A stretch of DNA of 26,877 bases from Polyangiaceae bacterium (GCA_025936205.1 JAICTU010000048.1:1-26877), one strand, 5' to 3'. Shown: positions 1 through 7,962, counted from the first letter of the stretch. Notes: generated by a model not told the origin, from the sequence alone. Numbers and translations: made by a program.

Positions 1-1672
1 CGGACGTGACCGATGCAGGCCGCCGATCGCCGTAGCCGACCGCCGCGAACAGGTCTTCGGCACTCTCGTGGCCCAGCTCGCGCGCCAGCTGCTCCAGCGA
101 GATGCGCCCGAGGTCGAGCCGTCCGAGCTCCTTCATCACCAGCTCGCGGCCTTCGCTGATCGCCTCGGGCCTGCCCTGCTCGCGGAACCAGTGCCTGACT
201 TTGGCGCGCGCCGAGGCGGTCTTCAGGTAGCCGAGCGCCGGGTTCATCCAGTCCCGGCTCGGACGCGGCAGCTTGTGGGTCAGGATCTCGACCCGGTCGC
301 CCGTCTTCAGCTGGTAGTCGAGCGGCACGATCTGATCGTTCACGCGGGCGCCTCGGCAGCGGTGCCCGACGTCCGTGTGGATGCGATACGCGAAATCGAC
401 GGGGGTGGAGCCCATCGTCAGATCCACGACGTCGCCGCGCGGCGTGAACACGAAGACCTGATCTTCGAAGATGTCCGTCTCCAGCGCGTCCACGAGCTGG
501 TGCGGGTCGACCACCTCGCGCTCCCAGTCGAGCAGCTGCCGCAGCAGCATGAAGCGGTCGAGCCCGGGAGCATTGGCGCGCTTGCCCTCCTTGTACGCCC
601 AGTGCGCGGCCACGCCGAACTCGGCGAAGCGGTGCATCTCCCAGGTGCGGATCTGTACCTCGATCACACGCCCTTCGGGGCCGATCAGTCCGGTGTGCAG
701 CGACTGGTAGCCATTGCCTTTGGGCATGGCGATGTAGTCGTCGACCTCGTGCGGCACCGGTGTCCAGAGCGAGTGCACCAGGCCGAGCACCGCGTAGCAG
801 TCCTGAAGGCGCTCGGTGATCACACGCAGCGCGCTCAGATCGTGAATTTGCTCGAAGCTCACCAGCTTCTTCTGCATCTTCCGGTGGATGCTGTAGGCGT
901 GCTTGGGACGGCCGGAGACCTCGGCGGCGATGCCGGCCTCGGCCAGTTTGCTCTCCAGCTGCGCGATGCAGCTCTCGATGTAAGCTTCACGATGCGCGCG
1001 CGTCTCCGCCAGAGCGCGCGCCAGCTCCTTGTAGGCCTCGGGCTCCAGGATGGCGAAGGCCGCATCCTCCAGCTGCCACTTGAACTGCCAGACCCCGAGG
1101 CGGTTGGCGAGCGGGGCGTGCACCTCCAGCGTCTCGGCGGCGAGCCGCTGTGCTTCGGCCCCGCTGGAGCGAGACAGCTGCTCGAGCCGCAGCGCCAGCA
1201 CGATCAGCACCACGCGCACGTCCCGCGCCATGGCCAGGAACATCTTGCGCAAGGTCTCGGCGCGCTCTTCCTCCAGACGATCCCAGCGCACCTGCCCGAG
1301 GCGCGCTGCGCCCTCGGCGAGGGTCGCGACCTCTGCTCCAAACATCTGCGCGAGTTCGGGCGCGGCGACCGCCGATGGAGGCAGCGCCGCCACCAACACC
1401 GTGGCCGCCAACGCAGCGGGATCGAGGCGCAGATCAGCCAACGTCCGTGCGGCGACCAGGCCCAGATCGACCGCGGCCGCGTTGGCCCGCCCCCTCGCCG
1501 CGCCCGGGCCGGGAGTCAGCCATGCGAGCGTGCGCCGCAGCAGCTGCTCGCCCGCTTCGTCCGTTTCGGGCAGATGTCGCGACAGCGCCTCGAGCAACCG
1601 CTCCAAGGCCAGCTCAGCCCCTGAACCAGCCGCCGGAACCGTCGCTGATTCAGTCGCCAGAGGGGGGCACAT
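1..1672 (-). CDS. relA: RelA-type (p)ppGpp synthetase with degenerate hydrolase domain (partial, 3' end outside window)
   Basis: RelA/SpoT-family enzyme, which makes the alarmone (p)ppGpp from ATP and GDP/GTP in the cytoplasm. The frame is open from an ATG at 1672 to the left edge. Recognisable blocks are RKMFLAMARDVRVVLIVLA, then the synthetase core with YSIHRKMQKKL and FEQIHDL, then QIRTWEMHRFAEFGVAAHW, then a TGS domain (VFVFTPRGDVVDLTMGSTPV). The hydrolase half has lost its metal-binding HD pair: where bifunctional Rel has an LLHD segment, this protein reads TVLVAALPPS (about residues 91-100), and the usual ADRLHN motif reads ALRLEQL. It therefore looks like a synthetase-only RelA. The C-terminal ACT region lies outside the window. 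The start overlaps the last 23 bp of the CBS gene, which suggests translational coupling; GGGGAA lies just upstream. Family assignment is secure; loss of hydrolase activity is inferred from missing residues. Confidence 0.93.
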   Translation of the reverse strand, partial: MCPPLATESATVPAAGSGAELALERLLEALSRHLPETDEAGEQLLRRTLAWLTPGPGAARGRANAAAVDLGLVAARTLADLRLDPAALAATVLVAALPPSAVAAPELAQMFGAEVATLAEGAARLGQVRWDRLEEERAETLRKMFLAMARDVRVVLIVLALRLEQLSRSSGAEAQRLAAETLEVHAPLANRLGVWQFKWQLEDAAFAILEPEAYKELARALAETRAHREAYIESCIAQLESKLAEAGIAAEVSGRPKHAYSIHRKMQKKLVSFEQIHDLSALRVITERLQDCYAVLGLVHSLWTPVPHEVDDYIAMPKGNGYQSLHTGLIGPEGRVIEVQIRTWEMHRFAEFGVAAHWAYKEGKRANAPGLDRFMLLRQLLDWEREVVDPHQLVDALETDIFEDQVFVFTPRGDVVDLTMGSTPVDFAYRIHTDVGHRCRGARVNDQIVPLDYQLKTGDRVEILTHKLPRPSRDWMNPALGYLKTASARAKVRHWFREQGRPEAISEGRELVMKELGRLDLGRISLEQLARELGHESAEDLFAAVGYGDRRPASVTS

Positions 1673-2237
1673 GTTCCCCGATCAACGCGCGGAGGATGTC
1701 ACTGGTGGTCACGATCCCGAGCAACTCACCGTCGCTGGCCGTCACCAGCAGCGAGTGGAAACCGCCGGAGATGAACAGCAGCGCCGCCTGCCGAAGGTGC
1801 ACTGTCGGGCGCACCGTCTCGATGTTCTTCGTCATCACGTCCGCAATGCGGGTGACACTGCGCCCGCGCTTGGACGCGCCGGAACCCTGCGCGGCTGAAC
1901 CCGACGCGGCTGCACCTGTTAGAGCGCTCCCAGAGGCAGGCAGCAGCTGCGTGGACAACTTGAGAATGTCGGCGGGGCTCACCACACCGACCAGCTTGCT
2001 GCCCTCGCTCAGCACGGGAATGTGGCTGATGCGGCCCTGGCGGAAGATCTCGATGGCTACCGCCACGTCGTCCGAGACATCTGCCGTGATCAGATCCCCC
2101 GTCGTCATGATCATGGAGACGGGCTGGTCCAGAGCGGGCGTGAGAGCGCGCGAGCCCGCCGCGCTCGAGCCGGGAACGGCCGAGTTGGGGGTCGAGTTCG
2201 GGGGCTCGGAAGCGTCAGGCGGCAGGGGGGTGTGCAT
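1650..2237 (-). CDS. Tandem CBS-domain protein
   Basis: A 195-residue cytoplasmic protein with two CBS domains, modules that usually pair to bind adenine nucleotides. CBS1 covers about residues 41-97 (SMIMTTGDLITADVSDDVAV to VVSPADILKL). CBS2 covers about 130-187 (IADVMTKNIETVRPTVHLRQ to IVTTSDILRAL). The first 40 residues are Pro/Ser/Ala-rich, and a Ser/Gly/Ala linker separates the domains. ATG at 2237 is used; a GGGGCGAG stretch upstream could be a ribosome site. An internal ATG at residue 42 or 44 would also keep both domains. The gene is upstream of and overlaps relA by 23 bp, so it could supply a nucleotide-sensing input to the stringent response, but that link is only contextual. Confidence 0.9.
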   Translation of the reverse strand: MHTPLPPDASEPPNSTPNSAVPGSSAAGSRALTPALDQPVSMIMTTGDLITADVSDDVAVAIEIFRQGRISHIPVLSEGSKLVGVVSPADILKLSTQLLPASGSALTGAAASGSAAQGSGASKRGRSVTRIADVMTKNIETVRPTVHLRQAALLFISGGFHSLLVTASDGELLGIVTTSDILRALIGEHVPPSGD

Positions 2238-2257
2238 GGCGCAGCGTCTCGCCCCTA

Positions 2258-2286
2258 CTTATTACTCCGGCGGAGTCGTTGGGCAA
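2258..2286 (-). promoter_or_regulatory. Candidate promoter with palindrome upstream of the CBS-relA pair
   Basis: On the minus strand TTGCCC (2286-2281) and TAATAA (2264-2259) are separated by 16 bp, a weak sigma70-like arrangement. The spacer contains the 13-bp interrupted palindrome ACTCCG-G-CGGAGT (2264-2276), a possible repressor site. Read by eye only. Confidence 0.3.
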
Positions 2287-2318
2287 GGGTCGATAACGCA
2301 TCCGATCCGCCAATCGCG

Positions 2319-2347
2319 TTTGACAGCCCACGCAGCCTGAAATACGC
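2319..2347 (+). promoter_or_regulatory. Candidate promoter for a leaderless outer-membrane protein mRNA
   Basis: A perfect TTGACA lies at 2319-2324. About 16 bp downstream is a weak AATACG at the -10 position (2341-2346). A start site 7-8 bp further on would fall almost at the ATG at 2355, which has no convincing Shine-Dalgarno. This suggests a leaderless transcript, but the -10 match is poor. Confidence 0.3.
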
Positions 2348-2354
2348 CCGCGAG

Positions 2355-3950
2355 ATGCGGTTTCGTGGCAGCGTCCAGCGCTGGCTCGGTCGTGCACGTG
2401 CGCGCCGGCGCTGTGCGCATGGCGCTACCGGGCAAGGGAGCAGGCCGCTCGCGATCGGGCTGACACTGTCGGCGTCACTGCTCCTACCGAGACAGCTGCT
2501 CGCGGCTGGCCGGCTCGGTCAAAACAATGACGCGATCGCCACCAGCAGCTATTCCATCGATTTGTACCAGGGTGCCGTCCTGGCGGGGAACCGAGTGATG
2601 GGTCTGAGCGGCGCCTACGTCGCGATCGCGGAAGACGTGGACGGTGACCTGCAAAACCCAGCCGCTCCGGCGATGCGCCCGTTCTTTTCGACCGAGTACT
2701 TCGACTACTGGTTGGGGCTCGGCCTCACGTTTCCGGGGCGGCTCGCGAGCATCGACTTCTTCAACAGCGGGTCGCGGACGGGATTCCGCGGAGCCGCCGA
2801 CGAACCCGTGTTCGTGACGCCGGCGCTGAACCTGCAATGGGGAACGCTGGGGATCGGATTGACCGTGGAGGTCCAGAATTACTCGGTCCAACGCGGGGCC
2901 GTTCCCAGCGGAGTGGTGTCCAGCTCGTCCCTGGATGCGGTCCTGACCACAGTCCACTTGCAGTGCGCCAACTCCTTCTTCGACGGCCAGCTCGTGCTGG
3001 GCGCAGGGCTGCGTTACCTGAACATGGATCTGGACGCGGCCGCCGGTGAAGACCGCACCAGCACGCTCTTCGGCACCAGCGGGTGGGGGCTCGAGCTGGG
3101 CGCCGTGTGGCGCCCCAATCTGAGGCCGTTTCGGCTCGGGCTGGCCTTTCGCTCCCCGATCGATACTCAACCCACCTTCTCGCGCACGCTGCTGCCGACG
3201 CCCGATGGCGACATCCTGCTCGGTGACCTCAGCAACCCCTTGTTTCTACCCGAGCGCGTGAGCGCTCCGTGGGACGTCAACATCGGCGCTGCGGTCCAGC
3301 TCGGGCGGCGGCCGCTCAATCCACTCTCGCAAACCATCGATAGCGTGGCGGAACGCGCGCGCCTGACCTTTCGCCTGCGCCAGCTGGAGCGCGATGAAGA
3401 CCGCGAGCGGCGGCTGGCCGCCGCCCAGAGCGCGGCGGAGCGCGATGCGGTCGAAAAGGAGCTCTCTGCCGCGGAGCTGCAAGACTCGCAGCGTCTGCGC
3501 CAGGCGTTCGACGACGCCCGGCGCGCGTTGGCCCTGAGCTCCGCGCAAGTCGAGCGCTTCTACGTGCTGCTCACGGCGTCCCTGGTGGTCAGCGGAAGCG
3601 TGAAAGATGGCGTGGGAGTGGAGTCATTTCTCGATCAAGTGGTCAACCGCTCGGGTGGGCAGGTCGTGTATTCGCCCCGGCTCGGAGTGGAATCCGAGGT
3701 CTGGGAAGACCGGCTCAAGCTGCGAGGAGGCACCTATCTCGAGCCGAGCCGCTTCGCTACCAGCGAGGCGCGCGTGCACGCCACCTTGGGCGGCGACGTG
3801 CGCTTGTTCGGCTGGAACGTGTTCGGGCTCTGGCCAGACGACTACGTGTGGCAGCTCGGTGGCAGCCTGGACGTCGCTCCGCGCTACTTCTCGTGGGGCG
3901 TGAGCCTCGGCGGTTGGTACCCGCGCCACGCGCGTGGCGAGTCGCTCTAG
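2355..3950 (+). CDS. Putative outer-membrane beta-barrel protein (FadL/OmpP1-like) with an internal coiled coil
   Basis: A 531-residue exported protein. An Arg-rich N-terminus (to about residue 30) is followed by a hydrophobic stretch PLAIGLTLSASLLLP (31-45) and an AAG-type cleavage region near 50-52. The segment at about 78-105 (GNRVMGLSGAYVAIAEDVDG then LQNPAA) resembles the FadL/OmpP1/PorV N-terminal signature, where an Asn-Pro-Ala follows a Gly-rich strand. The rest alternates in the manner of beta strands and ends in aromatic-rich strands (YFSWGVSLGGWYP). Residues about 326-400 are instead highly charged and Ala/Glu/Arg-rich, and are predicted by eye to be a long helix or coiled coil, unusual inside a barrel. 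The start is the only in-frame ATG that keeps the signal sequence. The frame stays open upstream over the CBS gene, but that part is antisense. The transported substrate is unknown. Confidence 0.8.
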   Translation: MRFRGSVQRWLGRARARRRCAHGATGQGSRPLAIGLTLSASLLLPRQLLAAGRLGQNNDAIATSSYSIDLYQGAVLAGNRVMGLSGAYVAIAEDVDGDLQNPAAPAMRPFFSTEYFDYWLGLGLTFPGRLASIDFFNSGSRTGFRGAADEPVFVTPALNLQWGTLGIGLTVEVQNYSVQRGAVPSGVVSSSSLDAVLTTVHLQCANSFFDGQLVLGAGLRYLNMDLDAAAGEDRTSTLFGTSGWGLELGAVWRPNLRPFRLGLAFRSPIDTQPTFSRTLLPTPDGDILLGDLSNPLFLPERVSAPWDVNIGAAVQLGRRPLNPLSQTIDSVAERARLTFRLRQLERDEDRERRLAAAQSAAERDAVEKELSAAELQDSQRLRQAFDDARRALALSSAQVERFYVLLTASLVVSGSVKDGVGVESFLDQVVNRSGGQVVYSPRLGVESEVWEDRLKLRGGTYLEPSRFATSEARVHATLGGDVRLFGWNVFGLWPDDYVWQLGGSLDVAPRYFSWGVSLGGWYPRHARGESL

Positions 3951-3966
3951 CTAGCACACTTCGGCG

Positions 3967-4863
3967 CTACGGCACTTCGCAGACGAACGGCAGCGCAGTG
4001 TCGCAATCGCGGTCGTCCCACGCTCCGGGCTGCCGATTGTTCGCACCGAGCACGGACATGACTGCGCAGTTCTCGTCGTCGTCCGTGTTGTTGGGCTCGG
4101 TTGGTGCCCAATTCGCGTACGCGCCGCCCACCGCCCGCCCTCCCGAATCGGCGGACTCCCCCTGCCAGAACTGGAAGCCGTTGGGGATGGCGACGCCGCG
4201 GCCGCGCCAGATCCAGTTGCCCTCGTCGCCCGAGTCGCTCCCGCCGATATACGTCAACAGCTCGTCGCTGGCGGAAGCGGGCAGATCTGCCGCTTCGATG
4301 CGCTCCACCAAGAACGCGTTCTCTTCGGGCGTCTCGATCCACGCGAGCCGCATGCCCTGGGCCTCACAGCGGTCGGCGGCCACGTCCCGCACGACGCTGT
4401 CGGAGCAGAACATATAGCCATGCTGCTCGAGCGCGAAGCCAGCGCACGTTCCGGCGCAAGTTGCGCCTTCGTCGATGCGACCGTCGCAGTTGTTGTCGAT
4501 CCCATCACAGAGCTCGACGTTCTCTGAGCAGTTGTCTTCCGGCGCTGCGTCGCGGCCGGGCCCCCCATCGCCCGCGTCGGAGGGGCCGGCGTCGAGCGCG
4601 CTGCTCATGCTGCTACCGGCTGCGCCCACGTTGGCGGCGCCTGCGAAACCGAAGGCACCCCCCTGCCCCTCCGAGACGCTGGCGTCGCTGCCGATGGGCG
4701 TGGAGATCGGCTCCAGCGCTGGCTGCCCGCCGCCAGAGCCCGCAGCCCCGGCAGCCGCCCGATCCGGACCAAAGGGCTGGAACAAGCCGCCGTTTTCCGG
4801 GGCTCCGCAGGCGGCGTAGACGACGATGCACGCTACGCTCGCAAGCCAGGCTCGCTGAAGCAT
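3967..4863 (-). CDS. Lipoprotein with MopE-type metal-binding motif and C-type-lectin-like domain
   Basis: A 298-residue predicted lipoprotein. A hydrophobic signal sequence (about 5-18) ends at YAAC with Cys19 as the likely lipidated residue. Residues 20-110 form a Gly/Ala/Ser/Pro-rich low-complexity spacer. At 119-133 is CDGIDNNCDGRIDEG, the short Cys/Asp repeat found in MopE-like and many myxobacterial surface proteins and linked to metal binding. Residues about 147-298 are a C-type-lectin-like domain with EPN at 256-258, ENC at 264-266, WDD at 282-284 (usual WND) and cysteines at 266, 287 and 295. EPN plus W-D is the calcium and mannose-type sugar site of classical C-type lectins, so calcium-dependent glycan binding at the cell surface is plausible. 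It converges with the barrel gene, 16 bp apart. Confidence 0.87.
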   Translation of the reverse strand: MLQRAWLASVACIVVYAACGAPENGGLFQPFGPDRAAAGAAGSGGGQPALEPISTPIGSDASVSEGQGGAFGFAGAANVGAAGSSMSSALDAGPSDAGDGGPGRDAAPEDNCSENVELCDGIDNNCDGRIDEGATCAGTCAGFALEQHGYMFCSDSVVRDVAADRCEAQGMRLAWIETPEENAFLVERIEAADLPASASDELLTYIGGSDSGDEGNWIWRGRGVAIPNGFQFWQGESADSGGRAVGGAYANWAPTEPNNTDDDENCAVMSVLGANNRQPGAWDDRDCDTALPFVCEVP

Positions 4864-5113
4864 CGCCGAGGACTCTACGGCCCTGCTCTCACAGCAGCAA
4901 GCGCGCCGAAATCACAAGGCGCCCCGCTTCACGCCCAAACAGAAACACTTACGCGGTGCTCGTTCAGAGCTGGTTCCGCTCACGCTGCTCGTGTCTGCGC
5001 ATGCTGCACGTTGTCGCCCGCCGCGTCGCTCGCAGCACTCCCCGCCGTGAACTTCTCCCGCGACAAACACCTTCTGCCGCGTCAGGGACGTTGCACTGCG
5101 GCAAAGCTCTGCT

Positions 5114-6028
5114 TCAGCCAGGGGGAGCTTCGCTGTTCCTGGGTCGGGGCACGACCAGCGCAGCGCAGGGCGCGTAGCGCACCGTCACCTCCGCCACCGA
5201 GCCGAGCATCAGGCGGCGAAAACCGCCGTGCCCGTGAGAGCCGAGCACCAGCAGATCCGGCGTGCGAGCCTGCAGGTGTTGCCCGATGCGTTCGCTGGGC
5301 GTCCCCGATTCGATGCTGCTCTGCACCGCGATACCGGCCGGCAACGCTGCGCTGGCAACGAACTCGTCCAGCTCGGCGCGTGCGCTCTGGCGGATGCGTT
5401 CGAACAGCTCCGCGTCGAAGTGCTCCGAGGCATCGTAGAAGGGAGCCGCCCAGACGTACAGTATCTCCAGCTCCGCCCCGCTGCGCCGCGCGATCTCCCC
5501 CGCCGCGTGCAGCGCTCGGCGGCTCTGTTCCGAAAGGTCCACGGCGACGAGCACGCGTTGCAGAGCGGGCTGGCCCTGCGCCGACCCTCCTCGAGCGATC
5601 AGTACTGGACAGGGTGCGGCCCTCAGTAGCCGTTCCGACACGCTCCCGAGCAACCAACGCGAGAGGCCCGTGCGACCGTGGGTGGAGACGACCATCAAGC
5701 TCGCTCCCGACTCGGCAGCGTACTCGGCCAGGGTCCCCGGCACCGTTCCGGAGAGGATTCGCGTCTCCACGCGGATCCCTTCGGCCAGCGGCAGCGTGGG
5801 CAGCAGCCGCTCCATCGCTTCTTCCGCGCTCGTGACCGCACGGCGCTGCAGCTGCCCGGCCAGGGCAGGCTCTGCTGCCCAGAACGCGGAGTTTGCCTGC
5901 CCAACCTCCTCGACGACATGCACGAGCTCGAGGCTGCCGCCGAACAGCTTGGCGAACAGGGCAGCGTGGCCCAGCGCCGTGCGGGCCCCCTCGGAGAAGT
6001 CGACCGGGACGAGGATCTTATCAAACAT
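5114..6028 (-). CDS. Tandem universal stress protein (two UspA domains)
   Basis: A 304-residue cytoplasmic protein made of two Usp domains (about 1-150 and 157-296). Domain 1 begins KILVPVDFSEGARTALGHA and ends with STHG-(9 residues)-GS. Domain 2 begins RVLVAVDLSEQSRRALHAAG and ends with GSHG-(9 residues)-GS. The second matches the ATP-binding G-2X-G-9X-G(S/T) pattern completely; in the first, the leading Gly is Ser, so nucleotide binding may be asymmetric. ATG at 6028 is preceded by GGAG with 7-bp spacing. No operon partner is evident: the metal-sensor gene ends 88 bp upstream. The role is probably stress survival; the ligand is unknown. About 250 bp between this gene's stop and the lipoprotein gene (4864-5113) hold no gene I can support. 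Confidence 0.93.
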   Translation of the reverse strand: MFDKILVPVDFSEGARTALGHAALFAKLFGGSLELVHVVEEVGQANSAFWAAEPALAGQLQRRAVTSAEEAMERLLPTLPLAEGIRVETRILSGTVPGTLAEYAAESGASLMVVSTHGRTGLSRWLLGSVSERLLRAAPCPVLIARGGSAQGQPALQRVLVAVDLSEQSRRALHAAGEIARRSGAELEILYVWAAPFYDASEHFDAELFERIRQSARAELDEFVASAALPAGIAVQSSIESGTPSERIGQHLQARTPDLLVLGSHGHGGFRRLMLGSVAEVTVRYAPCAALVVPRPRNSEAPPG

Positions 6029-6116
6029 GTGCGCGCTCCGACGTACCTCCGAAAGCTAAGGCTGGCGCGACCGACGCGCAACACCGCTCATGCTCGGTAC
6101 GGAGCAGCGTTGGTCT

Positions 6117-6623
6117 TCAGTGGACTCCCTCGCGAACGCGGGGCGGAGGCCGGCCTCGTTCACCCGGCGTGCCCCAGCTCATGTCCGCCAGCTTCCTGCG
6201 CTCCTCCAGGCCGAGCGTCTGCGCGTGCTGCAGCAAACGCTCGTGCATGGTGGCCTGCAGCTGCGTGGTCTGCGCGCGCACGGCTTCCAGCGCGCCGCTG
6301 AGCTTCGCCGGATCCAGCGGATCGGCCACCAGCACCTGCTCCGCCTCCCGACGGGCCTCGATCAGCGCCTCGCGCTTGGGCCGCAGCTCCGCCTTCTCCT
6401 GCTGCGAGAGCCACGGGAATGGCTCTCCGCGCCGGCGCGGACCGCGATGCCCGTCCATTCGTGCCGGCCCGGGGGCGCCGCCTGCCATGTTCAGGGCCGC
6501 ATCTCCCCAGCGCTGCTGGCGCCACTGCCGGTGCTGCCACCAGCGCGCGCTGGCGATCCCCAGGAAGAACAGGTTCAGCGCCACGGAAACGGCGAACGCG
6601 ATCATCATCCAACGGCGGGTCAT
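6117..6623 (-). CDS. Periplasmic heavy-metal sensor/resistance-like protein (CnrX/Spy-type)
   Basis: A 168-residue protein with one N-terminal membrane segment (about 6-26, MMIAFAVSVALNLFFLGIA) followed by a periplasmic Arg/Gln/Glu-rich helical part (about 75-150). This matches the Metal_resist (CnrX/ZraP-like) layout of a membrane anchor plus helical hairpin. A short His/Arg-rich stretch after the membrane segment (WWQHRQWRQQRW) could be membrane-proximal or contribute to ligand binding. The gene overlaps the anti-sigma gene by 4 bp (ATGA) and is third in a sigma/anti-sigma/sensor operon, the same gene set as CnrYXH though in a different order. A metal signal is inferred from family; no diagnostic metal cluster stands out. 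Confidence 0.72.
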   Translation of the reverse strand: MTRRWMMIAFAVSVALNLFFLGIASARWWQHRQWRQQRWGDAALNMAGGAPGPARMDGHRGPRRRGEPFPWLSQQEKAELRPKREALIEARREAEQVLVADPLDPAKLSGALEAVRAQTTQLQATMHERLLQHAQTLGLEERRKLADMSWGTPGERGRPPPRVREGVH

Positions 6624-7177
6624 GGCTCGTCCTCCCAGCCCGGGGAGAAGCCGAGCGCCAGCTCGAAATCGCTCCAGTCATCGCCCTGGACCTCGTCGCC
6701 GCCATCCGGGTCCGCTGGCTTCGAATCGAGCGCTCCAGACTCGCGGGCGACGTTCTCGGCGGACTCGCTTGCAGCAGGTTCACTGCTGACGTTGACGGTG
6801 GCCGCGCCGAAGTCGCCGCCATCAAACCCGGGCACCACGCCGCTGCCGACGAGCAGGCCAAAGCCCGCGGCTGCACCCCACGCGAGGAGCGGAGCGAGCG
6901 GGTTGGCGAAGGGCCACCACGCCGCCCAGCCCTGCGGATGCCGCGCGGGCAGCGCGGCGATGCGCGCGCTCAGCGCCGCGCTGGGCAATACGTCCGGCGC
7001 CGCAGCCAGCACCGCAGCCAGCCGCTCGGCACGGGACCACGCGAGCTGCGCGGGCGCGGAGCCGTTCAATAGCTCGCGCGCCGCTGCCCGCAACTCTTCG
7101 GGCCAGCGCTCGAGATCCGCGCCATGCACATCGAGCAGCTCTTCGAAGCGCTCCAGCTCGAGACCGTGCGCGCTCAT
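6620..7177 (-). CDS. Putative membrane anti-sigma factor
   Basis: A 185-residue protein with a cytoplasmic N-terminus (1-90), one hydrophobic segment (about 92-112, NPLAPLLAWGAAAGFGLLVGS) and an acidic, Ser/Asp/Glu-rich periplasmic tail. The N-terminal ERFEELLDVHGADLERWPEE pattern is one I know from small proteins encoded beside ECF sigma factors and Metal_resist proteins, though I cannot name the family with certainty. ATG at 7177 overlaps the sigma stop (ATGA) and is preceded by AAGGAAG, supporting coupled translation. It probably binds the adjacent sigma factor and releases it on a periplasmic signal relayed by the sensor. The function is inferred mainly from topology and position. Confidence 0.72.
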   Translation of the reverse strand: MSAHGLELERFEELLDVHGADLERWPEELRAAARELLNGSAPAQLAWSRAERLAAVLAAAPDVLPSAALSARIAALPARHPQGWAAWWPFANPLAPLLAWGAAAGFGLLVGSGVVPGFDGGDFGAATVNVSSEPAASESAENVARESGALDSKPADPDGGDEVQGDDWSDFELALGFSPGWEDEP

Positions 7178-7833
7178 GCTTCCTTCCTTTCGGCGGGGGC
7201 GAGAGCAGCCAGGCTTTCGCGCAGCTGGCGGCGCGCCCGCGCCAGGAGCGACTCCAGCGCGCGCACACCGACGCCCAGGACCTCGGCGGCTTCGGCATTG
7301 CTCAGGCCCTGATAGTGCACCAGGCCCATCGCGGCGCGCTGGCGCTCCGGTAGCTCGTCGAGCGCGCGTTGCACCGCCTCCGCGACTTGACGCTCGTGAA
7401 AGAGCCCGCTCGGACGATCCGAGCTGGGCAGATCATCGGGGGCCACGGCCGCGCTCCGCTCGCGGCGGCGCCGCAGTCGGTCGATGCACAGGTTATGAGC
7501 GATGCGATAGATCCAGGTCGAAGGCTTGGCGTGGGGCAGATAGCGCCCCGCGTGCTCCCAGAGCCGCAGGAATGTCTCCTGAGACACCTCCTCCGACTCG
7601 GCGCGATTGCCGAGCATCCGGAAGGCGAAGGCATGAATGCCCCGCAGGTGGCGATCGACCAGCTGCCGATAGGCGCGCACGTCGCCGCCGGCGACGAGCT
7701 CGATCAGCCCCACTTCATCCGTCGCGCTCACATCGAGCTTCTCACGCGGCTGCCCGCGGGTCTGTTCCCGGTGGTCCACGGACATCGTCGTGCACAGGTC
7801 GAGCCAGGGTTGCCTCATCGCCAGGTCGGTCAT
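7174..7833 (-). CDS. ECF-family RNA polymerase sigma factor
   Basis: A 219-residue sigma70-family ECF factor. Region 2 spans about 58-125 (FRMLGNRAESEEVSQETFLR, then STWIYRIAHNLCIDRLRRRR). Region 4 spans about 150-205 (ALDELPERQRAAMGLVHYQG, then LSNAEAAEVLGVGVRALESL), the helix-turn-helix that reads the -35 element. The ATG at 7833 is chosen because GGAG sits 7 bp upstream; a TTG at 7875 would add 14 residues that do not look coding. It is the first gene of the sigma/anti-sigma/sensor operon, so it probably autoregulates. Its promoter should lie in 7834-7984, between it and the end of the arabinofuranosidase gene, but I could not identify a clear ECF -35/-10 pair there. Confidence 0.93.
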   Translation of the reverse strand: MTDLAMRQPWLDLCTTMSVDHREQTRGQPREKLDVSATDEVGLIELVAGGDVRAYRQLVDRHLRGIHAFAFRMLGNRAESEEVSQETFLRLWEHAGRYLPHAKPSTWIYRIAHNLCIDRLRRRRERSAAVAPDDLPSSDRPSGLFHERQVAEAVQRALDELPERQRAAMGLVHYQGLSNAEAAEVLGVGVRALESLLARARRQLRESLAALAPAERKEA

Positions 7834-7962
7834 CACGTTGCTCCACCCCGAGACGTCGGGGAACTGCAGATTCAACGGACCGCGCCCGAAAACCCGTCGC
7901 CGCCGTAACCCATCAAATCTGCAGGGGTTTAGTGACCGACCGTGGCACCAGCTCAGCCGGGA

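Noticed and set aside
68..1624. Long plus-strand open frame (518 codons)
   Set aside because: It is exactly antisense to the RelA synthetase and TGS domains, whose motifs are unmistakable on the minus strand. Its translation is Arg/His/Leu-rich with no family features.
2022..2354. Upstream extension of the outer-membrane protein frame
   Set aside because: It is antisense to the CBS gene, and the signal peptide begins only after the ATG at 2355.
5070..5100. TGCCGC/GCGGCA inverted repeat downstream of the universal stress gene
   Set aside because: Only a 6-bp stem with a 17-nt loop and no T-run; too weak to call a terminator.
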